49,511 nucleotides of DNA from DATEEW01 sp035273665 (GTDB lineage: Bacteria > Pseudomonadota > Gammaproteobacteria > Burkholderiales > SG8-39): positions 1 to 49,511 of the forward strand of contig DATEOW010000019.1 in assembly GCA_035273665.1 (NCBI GenBank), in the 5' to 3' direction. Numbering within the stretch: the first letter of the stretch is position 1; each line of letters opens with the position of its first letter. The position numbers were made by a program, and so were the translations under genes. Shown piece by piece: positions 41,066 through 49,117 of the stretch. Under the pieces are notes generated by a model that did no database searches, was not told the DNA's origin, and saw only the letters and a program-made list of their open reading frames with translations.

Positions 41066-41929
41066 TCAGCGCCGGTCAATCGTCGGGATAAACGTTTCGA
41101 CATCTGTCTTGGATGACAGGCTTAACTCGACCTGGGGCAAAGCCAACACTTCTTCGTCGATGCGCGCTGTGTCCATATCCAGCATTTCTTGGGCCTGCGA
41201 TTTTCGCATCGGCCGGCCATCGTTCACCTGCGTGGCACGCCTTTGCAGGTAAGCATCGCGCAGGAAGCTATAGCGGTCTAAAGCTGCTTCTTCCATGACA
41301 TTCGAAGCGTCAAGCAAATTGGCTCGGGTGTTGATGAAATCCAGCGCCGTCAAGGCGTTGCGCCACGCGACATAATTATCCTCGCCCAAAAGCTTGGGGC
41401 CGCGCCAAGGCAAGTAAGCCACCGCGTCGACGATGGTGCCGGCGCCGTCACGGACATTACTCGGACCAAACAGCGGCAATACGAGGTACGGGCCGGTGTC
41501 TAAGCCCCAAACACCCAAAGTCTGGCCGAAATCCTCATTGTGTTTGGTCATGCCGCCTTCGCTGGCAACGTCGAAAATCCCACCAATCCCGAAGGTCGTA
41601 TTAGTGACGAAACGCATGAAATCAGTCGCGCCCGCCTCAACCTTGCCCTGCAAAATTTGATTGACTGCCGTCCATGGGTCGCGAAGGTTGGAAAAGAAAT
41701 TGTTAACGCCAGTGCGAACAGGATCCGGGAAAACCGCGCGATATCCTTGGGCAACGGGTTTCAAAACCGCCCGATCGACCGTGTCGTTGAATTGGTACAC
41801 CACCCGATTCACCGGCTCAATAGGATCTCGGGGATTGGCGTTGTCGTTCGTAGCACAACCCGACAAACTCAACGAGGCGCCGACAAGGGCGCCTGTCCAT
41901 AATTTCGTTACACCTTCTGTGCGGCTCAT
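41066..41929 (-). CDS. mlaA: MlaA (VacJ), outer-membrane lipid-removal lipoprotein
   Basis: This 287-residue lipoprotein has lipobox LSGC (Cys25). The mature protein has DPIEPVNRVVYQFNDTVDRAVLKPVAQGYR, FFSNLRDPW and the FGIGGIFDVASEGGM amphipathic segment that forms the donut in the outer leaflet. It removes misplaced phospholipids, usually with porins. The last 60 residues are a charged tail longer than in E. coli. It follows mlaD by 46 nt. Confidence 0.95.
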   Translation of the reverse strand: MSRTEGVTKLWTGALVGASLSLSGCATNDNANPRDPIEPVNRVVYQFNDTVDRAVLKPVAQGYRAVFPDPVRTGVNNFFSNLRDPWTAVNQILQGKVEAGATDFMRFVTNTTFGIGGIFDVASEGGMTKHNEDFGQTLGVWGLDTGPYLVLPLFGPSNVRDGAGTIVDAVAYLPWRGPKLLGEDNYVAWRNALTALDFINTRANLLDASNVMEEAALDRYSFLRDAYLQRRATQVNDGRPMRKSQAQEMLDMDTARIDEEVLALPQVELSLSSKTDVETFIPTIDRR

Positions 41930-41975
41930 TTTTATCTTTCCCTACCGGTCACGCCGGCATTCAAGTTGTCGCTGA

Positions 41976-42449
41976 TTACTTTTTTTGATCGCCATCAGCG
42001 GCCTTACTGTACAGGAATTGACCGATCAAGTTTTCCAAGACCACCGCGGATTGCGTCATTTTAACCGTGTCACCATTTTTAAAGTTGACCAGATCGCCAC
42101 CCGCCGACAACCCAACATACTGCTCCCCCAATAGGCCCGAAGTGAGGATTTTTGCCACCGTGTCTTTTGGAAATTGGTAGCGCTTGTCGATCTGCATGAT
42201 TACGGCGGCATCGAAGGTCTCGTTATCGAAACGAATTTCGAGGACCCGGCCGATCACCACCCCGGCGCTTTTGACGGGCGCTCGCGGCTTGAGGCCGCCG
42301 ATATTTTCAAAATGGGCCACCAAACTGTAGCCTTCGCCGTTGCGGAATGCATTGCTGCCCGCCACCCTCAAGGCGAGAAAAAACACGGCAGCAATACCGA
42401 GCAGCACAAAGGCGCCCACGAGTAAATCCAAGGCCTTGCGGCTGAGCAT
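41976..42449 (-). CDS. mlaD: MlaD, MCE-domain subunit of the Mla transporter
   Basis: This 157-residue protein has an N-terminal membrane helix (about 8-28) and a single MCE domain (VAHFENIGGLKPRAPVKSAGVVIGRV, LTSGLLGEQYVGLSAGG). Six copies form a periplasmic ring with a hydrophobic pore on MlaE. It is next to mlaE (3-nt gap). Confidence 0.96.
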   Translation of the reverse strand: MLSRKALDLLVGAFVLLGIAAVFFLALRVAGSNAFRNGEGYSLVAHFENIGGLKPRAPVKSAGVVIGRVLEIRFDNETFDAAVIMQIDKRYQFPKDTVAKILTSGLLGEQYVGLSAGGDLVNFKNGDTVKMTQSAVVLENLIGQFLYSKAADGDQKK

Positions 42450-42452
42450 GTC

Positions 42453-43244
42453 TCAACTCCCTCTAAACATAAATGCGGTCAGGACAAAGTCCAGACCGAG
42501 AATAACCAGTGCTGACGTTACGACCGTGCGTGTGGTTGCGCGCGAAATACCTTCCGCAGTGGGCGTGCTGTCATACCCTTCGAAAACGGCGATCCATGAC
42601 ACCGCCACTCCGAATACAAAGCTTTTGATGACACCGTTGATGATGTCGTGGTGCAAATCCACCACCCCACGCATTTGTGACCAGAAAGCCCCGCTATCGA
42701 CACCAATCACCTGCACCGTGATGAGGTAGCCGCCAAAGATCCCCATCGCCGAAAAGAGCGCGGCTAGCAAGGGCATGGAAATCACGCCGCCCCAAAAACG
42801 AGGGCCGATCACACGTGCGATCGGATTCACCGCCATCATTTCCATCGCTGACAGCTGTTCGGTCGTCTTCATCAAACCGATCTCAGCGGTCATCGCTGAG
42901 CCGGCGCGGCTTGCGAATAAGAGACCGGCCACGACCGGACCCAGCTCGCGGGTAAGTGAAAGGGCGACCAAGGTGCCGACCGCGTCGGCCGAGCCATAGC
43001 GAACAAGCGTCTCATAGCCTTGCAGACCGAGCACCATCCCGACAAAAAAGCCGGATACCGCAATGATGATGAGCGAAAGTACGCCCGCGAAATAGATTTC
43101 GCGAATGATCAGGCGGAAGCGAATGAAGCTAGTCGCGCTCGCGAGTAATACGAGCCACAGAAACCGGCTCGCAAAACCGAGGCGATCGATTTGATCGTTG
43201 ACATAAGCACCGGTCGCCTGGATCAAATTACGCAGTGCTTCCAT
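42453..43244 (-). CDS. mlaE: MlaE, permease subunit of the Mla transporter
   Basis: This 263-residue polytopic protein has the MlaE signature VVAGLLFASRAGSAMTAEIGLMKTTEQLSAMEMMAVNP, which contacts MlaF. It forms the dimeric membrane core for phospholipid transfer. It starts 1 nt before the mlaF stop region, so the two are tightly coupled. Confidence 0.96.
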   Translation of the reverse strand: MEALRNLIQATGAYVNDQIDRLGFASRFLWLVLLASATSFIRFRLIIREIYFAGVLSLIIIAVSGFFVGMVLGLQGYETLVRYGSADAVGTLVALSLTRELGPVVAGLLFASRAGSAMTAEIGLMKTTEQLSAMEMMAVNPIARVIGPRFWGGVISMPLLAALFSAMGIFGGYLITVQVIGVDSGAFWSQMRGVVDLHHDIINGVIKSFVFGVAVSWIAVFEGYDSTPTAEGISRATTRTVVTSALVILGLDFVLTAFMFRGS

Positions 43245-43245
43245 A

Positions 43246-44052
43246 TCAGACTCGGTTCAACAGATCGCTGCGATAATCGCGCCGCGTCGGTTGGTGAAAA
43301 GGCACTGGACCGTCGATTTCCGCGTGCACGAATTGGCGAACAAAAGGCATATCCGAGTGCCGCACTTCATCCGGCGTACCGCTTGCAATCACGCGCCCCT
43401 CCGCAATGAAATATAAGTGATCGACGATCTGCAGCGACTCGTGTACGTCGTGCGTCACGATGATGGAAGTCGCGCCCAGCGCATCGTTCAATTCACGAAT
43501 TAATTTCCCAGTGACGGCCAGAGAAATAGGGTCAAGTCCGGTGAACGGCTCGTCATACATAATGAGTTCCGGGTCGAGCGCTATCGTACGGGCAAGGGCG
43601 ACACGTCGCGCCATACCGCCGGAAAGTTGTTGCGGACGCATATGTGCCGCACCACGCAAACCTACCGCTTGCAGTTTCATGAGCACCAAATCTCGAACGA
43701 TTTCTTCCGGCAGTTGAGTGCGCTCCCGAATCGGGAAAGCAACGTTCTCAAAAGCGGTTAAATCGGTAAACAACGCACCGAACTGGAAAAGCATTCCCAT
43801 TTTTCGCCGAAGCTCATACAGCTCTCGAGTACGCATGCCTTTTAGACTTTGACCAAAGACTTTGATACGACCGCGCGTCGGCCGGATGGCGCCGCCGATC
43901 ATACGAAGGATGGTCGTCTTACCCGAGCCGCTCGCACCCATGATGGCTACCACCTTACCGCGCGGTATGCGCAAGGTGATACCGCTAAGGATGGGCCGCT
44001 CCCCGTAGGAGAAGCTCACGTCCTCAAGTTCGACCAAATATTCGGAAGTCAC
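43246..44052 (-). CDS. mlaF: MlaF, ATPase subunit of the Mla transporter
   Basis: This ABC ATPase (268 residues from GTG 44052) has Walker A GASGSGKTT, signature LSGGMARR, Walker B LIMYDEPFTGLDP and H-loop VTHDVHESLQIVD. The start is uncertain: an ATG at 44106 adds 18 residues. I prefer the GTG because the size then matches E. coli MlaF and a candidate promoter (44077-44105) would place the transcription start after that ATG. The open frame back to 44328 is a shadow of the divergent regulator gene. Confidence 0.93.
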   Translation of the reverse strand: MTSEYLVELEDVSFSYGERPILSGITLRIPRGKVVAIMGASGSGKTTILRMIGGAIRPTRGRIKVFGQSLKGMRTRELYELRRKMGMLFQFGALFTDLTAFENVAFPIRERTQLPEEIVRDLVLMKLQAVGLRGAAHMRPQQLSGGMARRVALARTIALDPELIMYDEPFTGLDPISLAVTGKLIRELNDALGATSIIVTHDVHESLQIVDHLYFIAEGRVIASGTPDEVRHSDMPFVRQFVHAEIDGPVPFHQPTRRDYRSDLLNRV

Positions 44053-44076
44053 AGATTGCTCGGGGAAAAACGCCGC

Positions 44077-44105
44077 ATTGTAAAGGATGGCGGAGCAGCG
44101 CTCCA
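44077..44105 (-). promoter_or_regulatory. Candidate promoter of the mla operon
   Basis: On the minus strand TGGAGC (44100-44105), 17-bp spacer, TACAAT (44077-44082). The -10 matches 5 of 6, the -35 only 3 of 6. It sits 25 bp before the preferred mlaF GTG. Confidence 0.4.
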
Positions 44106-44263
44106 TAGGCCGACCGGCGGAGCCGGGCGTCGACTTACAAAAGCCAGTGTGCCGTATTACGCGCGGGGCGGGCGAAGCAAGCCTGGATGCGGCAAAGCCT
44201 GTGCGAACATTGCGTCTGCCTGCGGCAAGAAATCCAACCATAAAGGCCGCGATTGGGTACCAA

Positions 44264-45697
44264 ATGAGCGAAAACACGACAAAACCTGCTCTACTGATCG
44301 TCGACGATGACCCGCTGATCGCCGACACCCTCGCCTATTCTTTGGGCGCGGACTTCGACGTCCGAACCAGCGATTCGCGCGCGCATGCCATTGCGCTGCT
44401 GCGACAGATGGAAGTGGAGCCGCAGCTCGCACTGGTAGATCTTGGCTTGCCGCCGACCCCTCACCGCCCGGATGAAGGATTTCAACTGATCGCAGATCTG
44501 CTGGCTCACTCGCCCGCAATAAAAATTCTTGTCTTATCCGGTCAGAACGATGCCGCCAATGCGAGACATGCCCGCGCGCTAGGCGCTGCGGAATTTGTGG
44601 CGAAGCCCTGCGATCCCGAACATCTCAAGCGCGTATTGCTGCATGCCCTGCAATTCCGCAATGCCGAACTATCGAGCGGCGACGCTGCGGAATCGGGAAT
44701 GTTGATTGGCCGTAGTGCCGCGATGCAGAAATTACGCAGTCAGATCAGCCAATATGCGGACTCGCCTTTCCCTGCCTTGATCGAAGGGCAATCGGGTAGC
44801 GGCAAAGAAATGGTCGCCAACGCCTTACACCGATTATCCGAACGCAAAGACCGGCCTTGCTTGGCACTCAACTGCGCTGCCATCGCACCGACTCTCGTGG
44901 AACCAACGCTCTTTGGCTATGTAAAAGGCGCATTTACCGGCGCGCAGACCAACAAATCGGGCTATTTCGAAGATGCTGCCGATGGCACCCTCTTCCTCGA
45001 CGAAATCGGAGAACTGCCGCTCGAATTACAGGCAAAGTTGCTTCGCGTGTTGGAAAACGGCGAGTACCAACGCGTCGGCGAAACGCAATCGCGCTTCAGT
45101 CGCGCGCGCGTCGTCGCCGCTACGAACCGCGATCTTCGACAAGAAATCAAAAAAGGCCGCTTCCGCGCCGATCTCTATCATCGGCTGTCCGTGTTCACCA
45201 TTAGCGTGCCCCCGTTGCGCGACATGGATCATGACAAGGTGATGTTGCTGGATCACTTCAGCGATTTTTATGCGCGCCAAGCATCGCTTGCGCCCGTCCG
45301 GTTGGACGACAGCGCATTAAAACTGTGGCTTGCATATTCCTTCCCCGGCAATGTGCGCGAGCTGCGCAATATCGTCATTCGGCTTACGACCAAATATGCG
45401 GGACAGAAATTGTCTGCCGCCGAGCTGGAGCCGGAGTTGGATGTCGAAAACCTTGTGGTTTCCGATTCGACGGAGATGGGCTTGCCGACCGATCCCGAAG
45501 CGATTGTCGAGCAAGCGCAGCGTCATTTACAGCGCGAACGGGCGTTTAATCTGGACGATATGCTCAAAGCCTGGGAACAGGGTTACATCGAAGCCGCCAT
45601 GAAACTGACCCGCGGTAACGTGAGTCAGGCGGCGAAGCTGTTAGGCATCAACCGCACCACCCTCTATAGCCGGATGGAGTCTCTGCAAAAAGACTAG
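44264..45697 (+). CDS. Sigma-54-dependent response regulator, PrsR/PilR-like
   Basis: This 477-residue NtrC-class activator has a receiver domain with the acidic pocket DDD (14-16) and phospho-Asp59 in LVDLGLPP. The AAA+ domain has Walker A GQSGSGKE (175-182), the sigma-54 loop GAFTGA (222-227) and FLDEIGELP. The C-terminal Fis-type helix-turn-helix is VSQAAKLLGINRTTLYSRM. The receiver, with DLGLPP plus an extended acidic loop and DEGFQLIADLL, recalls the PEP-CTERM regulator PrsR, yet no EpsH/PEP-CTERM genes are seen. Followed by pilus genes, it may control them with RpoN. No partner kinase is adjacent. The ATG at 44264 lacks a clear ribosome binding site; a longer frame to 44087 overlaps the mlaF promoter. 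Confidence 0.88.
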   Translation: MSENTTKPALLIVDDDPLIADTLAYSLGADFDVRTSDSRAHAIALLRQMEVEPQLALVDLGLPPTPHRPDEGFQLIADLLAHSPAIKILVLSGQNDAANARHARALGAAEFVAKPCDPEHLKRVLLHALQFRNAELSSGDAAESGMLIGRSAAMQKLRSQISQYADSPFPALIEGQSGSGKEMVANALHRLSERKDRPCLALNCAAIAPTLVEPTLFGYVKGAFTGAQTNKSGYFEDAADGTLFLDEIGELPLELQAKLLRVLENGEYQRVGETQSRFSRARVVAATNRDLRQEIKKGRFRADLYHRLSVFTISVPPLRDMDHDKVMLLDHFSDFYARQASLAPVRLDDSALKLWLAYSFPGNVRELRNIVIRLTTKYAGQKLSAAELEPELDVENLVVSDSTEMGLPTDPEAIVEQAQRHLQRERAFNLDDMLKAWEQGYIEAAMKLTRGNVSQAAKLLGINRTTLYSRMESLQKD

Positions 45698-45826
45698 CGC
45701 TAGCCGTCTGCGTGGAAAGTCCGCTTAAGAGCGCGTAGCAAAGATCCTTTGCACGCACCGGATGGCGGCCGTCGCACCCGCCTGCGAGAGCGCTTTTACT
45801 CGGCGATGGTCTGTTACTCTTAGCGT

Positions 45827-47155
45827 ATGTATCTGGCTCATTTCGGTCTTAAAGAAGCCCCTTTCCGCATCACGCCGCATACGGAGTTTTTCTTTGCCGG
45901 TGCAAAGCGTGGTGCCACGCTCGAAGCGCTGATCTACGCAATCACGCACGACGAAGGCATCGTCAAAGTCACCGGTGAAGTCGGCAGTGGCAAGACCATG
46001 CTTTGCCGCGTGCTGATCGAGCGCATGCCCGAAAAAGTAAAGGTCATCTATCTGGCCAACCCTTCGCTTTCGCGCGACGAGATTCTTCACGTACTTGCGG
46101 CTGACCTGGGCGTTGAAGCGCCAAGCGACCGCACGACGATTTTGCTCCGCGCCTTGCAGGAACGTTTGATCGCGCTTTATGCAGAAGACCATCGCGTCGT
46201 CGTGTTGATCGACGAGGCACATGCGATGCCGCTTGAGACTTTAGAAGAAATTCGTTTGTTGTCGAACCTGGAATCCAACCGCCATAAGCTACTGCAAATC
46301 GTGCTTTTCGGTCAGCCGGAGCTCGATGACCGCTTGGCGCAAAGCAATATGCGGCAGCTTCGCGAACGGATCACACATAGCTTCGTCCTTGAACCGCTGG
46401 TGCACGCCGATATTGAGCAGTACGTCAATTTCCGTATGCGCGCTGCGGCCTATCGCGGGGCGAATGTCTTTGACCAGCCGGCGCTTAAGCTACTGGCCCG
46501 CGCTTCCGAAGGACTGACGCGTCGTATTAATATTCTTGCCGACAAAGCGTTGCTTTCCGCCTTCGCCGCCGGCGCCCACTCGGTCGACACCAAACATATG
46601 CGCGCCGCGATCAAAGATGCGGGCTACCGGAAGGAGAAGCGCGTGTGGCGTCCTTGGGCGATCGCGGCAACCGCGCTTTGCGTTGGGTTGGCCATTGGCT
46701 TGGCGGTTCAACATCGGCCGCCGGCTGCTGCCCAATCGGAAAAGCCGATACCCGAATCGGCTCCTCGACCGGCGGAAGTCACGAACGCGGCCGCCGCCGA
46801 GACCTATCAAGGACTCACGCCACGAGCGGGACCGCTGTCACGAGACCGTTTCATTGCCACACAAGCCTGGTTAAGCTCCGCGCCGGACAATCAATACACC
46901 GTCCAATTGATTACGGTGACCGACTCGCCGGAATTAGAAGATTTCTTAGCAAAAGCCGCTCAAAACAGGAGCTTGGAAGCGTTCCATGTCTATAGCGGCA
47001 GATATCGCGGCGAGCTCCAGTACTCCGTCGCCTATGGACTCTATGCCACCCCTGAGGAAAGCAACGCTGCAATCATGAGCCTACCCCCAGCGCTTCAGGC
47101 AAGGGGTCCGTACTCCCGGAGCATTGCCGCGATTCGCCGCCAGAACACAAACTAA
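45827..47155 (+). CDS. mshM: ExeA/MshM-like AAA ATPase with C-terminal SPOR-like domain
   Basis: This is a 442-residue inner-membrane protein. Residues 1-265 form a GspA/ExeA-type AAA domain: MYLAHFGLKEAPFRITP, Walker A GEVGSGKT (50-57), DEAH box (129-132) and FGQPELDDRL. A membrane helix (about 276-294) and Pro-rich linker lead to a periplasmic C-terminus (about 355-435) with YTVQLITV and a repeated beta-alpha pattern like SPOR domains that bind denuded peptidoglycan. ExeA-type proteins open the cell wall for secretin assembly, which fits the secretin gene next door. The symbol is by context. The ribosome binding site is weak. Confidence 0.85.
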   Translation: MYLAHFGLKEAPFRITPHTEFFFAGAKRGATLEALIYAITHDEGIVKVTGEVGSGKTMLCRVLIERMPEKVKVIYLANPSLSRDEILHVLAADLGVEAPSDRTTILLRALQERLIALYAEDHRVVVLIDEAHAMPLETLEEIRLLSNLESNRHKLLQIVLFGQPELDDRLAQSNMRQLRERITHSFVLEPLVHADIEQYVNFRMRAAAYRGANVFDQPALKLLARASEGLTRRINILADKALLSAFAAGAHSVDTKHMRAAIKDAGYRKEKRVWRPWAIAATALCVGLAIGLAVQHRPPAAAQSEKPIPESAPRPAEVTNAAAAETYQGLTPRAGPLSRDRFIATQAWLSSAPDNQYTVQLITVTDSPELEDFLAKAAQNRSLEAFHVYSGRYRGELQYSVAYGLYATPEESNAAIMSLPPALQARGPYSRSIAAIRRQNTN

Positions 47156-47251
47156 AAGTCTCAAAAAACGGCCCTCTGGCGGTATTAGCTCACACAGCGC
47201 ATTCAGTCGACAAAACAAATCCTTAGAGCGAGTTGTTATACTTTCTCGCAA

Positions 47252-47268
47252 ATCGGCATTTTGCCGAT
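47252..47268 (+). promoter_or_regulatory. Small hairpin in the mshL leader
   Basis: ATCGGCA-TTT-TGCCGAT is a 7-bp perfect stem. It lies 15 nt after a TATACT (-10-like, 47237-47242) with no good -35. The stretch 47156-47359 holds no other gene. Confidence 0.4.
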
Positions 47269-47359
47269 CGAGCGTCAAGAAAAGACCGGCGGGATTGTCT
47301 TCAAGGTCGATTAGCTCGTCGCGGCGCAAGCAATGAAGCTTGCGGGAGTTCGGGGACAC

Positions 47360-49117
47360 ATGCGCAAATCTCTGCTTATCTTGGCTTCTTCTGCCGCTCT
47401 TCTGGCAGGCTGTTTTCAACCCATGAAACAGTCAGAAGGGCATTTGCGAGATCTACCTCCCGCAACGGCAGCAATCAGTAGCATCCCTGCGCCCGTACAA
47501 GCGACAACCGTCGTCCCCCCGCCCAAGCCCGCGGCGAAAACAGAAACCTATAGCGTCATAGTCGATCGCGTTCCCGCGCAGCAGCTGTTGTTCGCCCTGG
47601 CGCGCGATGCCAAGCTGAACATCGACGTACATCCGGGCATCACCGGCACCGTCACGCTCAATGCGATTGATCAAACGCTGCCGCAAATTCTCAATCGCAT
47701 CTCAAAGCAAGTGGATATGCGCTACGAATTCGACGGGCCCAACCTCGTGGTAATGCCCGATTCGCCGTTCTTGCGCACCTACAAGATCGACTACGTGAAC
47801 ATGAACCGGGTGACGGAGGGAAACGTCAGCGTATCCGGCAACATTCTCGGGACAACGGTAGGCAGTTCCGCTTCTGGCAATTCCAGTAGCACGAGCGTTT
47901 CGACGACGGACTCGAACGCCTCTTCCGTATCCGTAAAAAACAGTGCTGCAAACCGGTTCTGGCAAACCTTGGAAGCGAATATCCAGGCGTTGCTGCGGGA
48001 AACCGACAAAATCATCGCAAATCCGCCTCAGGTTGTCGCACCAACGCCGACGACCATCGCGACTCAAGGCCAGGTCACCGTAGCGGCTAACGCTCCAACC
48101 ATAACGTATCGAGAAGCTGCGTCGGTCATCATCCATCCGGAGACCGGCATTGTCACCGTTCGCGCCACTTCCCGACAACACGAAAAGATTCAGGAGTTCT
48201 TGGATAACGTCTCAGTCAGTTCAAAACGGCAGGTGCTAATCGAAGCGACCATCGTCGAAGTACAGTTGAGCAGAAACTATCAGCAAGGTATCGATTGGAA
48301 CTACGTCGGACGCACGTCAGGCGGCTTAAGCTTTAGCCAAACGACGCCTGCGTTCGAGGCTCCCAGCACGTCTTTGGGTACGGCTTTTAATCTTGCTTAC
48401 ACTGCGAGCGCACTTACCGCCTCGATCAAGCTGTTGGAAAACTTTGGCAATGTGCGGGTTTTGTCGAGTCCGCGCATATCCGTCGTAAACAATCAGACTG
48501 CGCTGCTCAAAGTAGTCGACAACATTGTCTACTTCAACGTCACCGCGACAACCAACACGAACGAGAGCAGTTCCGTTACGAACTTCACGACAACGGCAAA
48601 TACCGTTCCGGTGGGATTCATCATGAATGTCACGCCGCAGATATCGCAAGACGATCAGGTGCTGCTGAATATCAAGCCGACCATTTCGCGCGTGATCCGC
48701 TTCATTCCCGATCCGAATCCGGTATTGAAGAATCCTTGCGGTCCGGAATTTCCCTGTCCTAACCAAGCAATCTCCAACGACTTCCCGCAAATTCAGACCC
48801 GCGAAATGGAATCACTCTTGCGAGTGCGTAATGGCGATATTGCGGTCATGGGTGGGTTAATCCAAGACCAGGTGTCGAGCACAGAAGATTCCCTGCCCGG
48901 CGTTAACCGCGTCCCCATCTTGAAAGAACTATTCGCCAGCAAGGATCAATCGAGCAACAAAACCGAACTTGTCATTTTTTTACGGCCTGTAGTCATCAAA
49001 GATCCGGGCTTGAACGGCGACTATCGCGATTACCGGGCTTTTCTGCCGCCCGAAAACTTCCTTAGCCAAGAATCGCCCCCGAAACCTGCGCCCTTAGGGC
49101 AGAGCGTCCAACAATGA
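47360..49117 (+). CDS. mshL: MshL, secretin of the MSHA-type pilus system
   Basis: This 585-residue outer-membrane secretin is lipid-anchored: lipobox LAGC gives Cys18 from the ATG at 47360. A periplasmic N-domain (VPAQQLLFALARDAKLNIDVHPGITGTVTLNAID) is the STN/N0-type fold. A Ser/Thr-rich stretch and the N1-like region precede the secretin domain (RQVLIEATIVEVQLSRNYQQGIDW ... VRVLSSPRISVVNNQTALLKV ... VMGGLIQDQVS ... FLRPVVI). It forms the gated pore for pilus passage. An ATG at 47333 adds nine residues and is less well placed. Its stop overlaps the next gene by 4 nt. Confidence 0.92.
   Translation: MRKSLLILASSAALLAGCFQPMKQSEGHLRDLPPATAAISSIPAPVQATTVVPPPKPAAKTETYSVIVDRVPAQQLLFALARDAKLNIDVHPGITGTVTLNAIDQTLPQILNRISKQVDMRYEFDGPNLVVMPDSPFLRTYKIDYVNMNRVTEGNVSVSGNILGTTVGSSASGNSSSTSVSTTDSNASSVSVKNSAANRFWQTLEANIQALLRETDKIIANPPQVVAPTPTTIATQGQVTVAANAPTITYREAASVIIHPETGIVTVRATSRQHEKIQEFLDNVSVSSKRQVLIEATIVEVQLSRNYQQGIDWNYVGRTSGGLSFSQTTPAFEAPSTSLGTAFNLAYTASALTASIKLLENFGNVRVLSSPRISVVNNQTALLKVVDNIVYFNVTATTNTNESSSVTNFTTTANTVPVGFIMNVTPQISQDDQVLLNIKPTISRVIRFIPDPNPVLKNPCGPEFPCPNQAISNDFPQIQTREMESLLRVRNGDIAVMGGLIQDQVSSTEDSLPGVNRVPILKELFASKDQSSNKTELVIFLRPVVIKDPGLNGDYRDYRAFLPPENFLSQESPPKPAPLGQSVQQ

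Noticed and set aside
44107..44328. Upstream extension of MlaF
   Set aside because: Lies opposite the sigma-54 regulator gene and has no ABC-ATPase similarity.
45698..45826. RpoN -24/-12 promoter before the pilus ATPase
   Set aside because: GG and GC dinucleotides are present but not with the 10-nt spacing required for TGGCAC-N5-TTGC.
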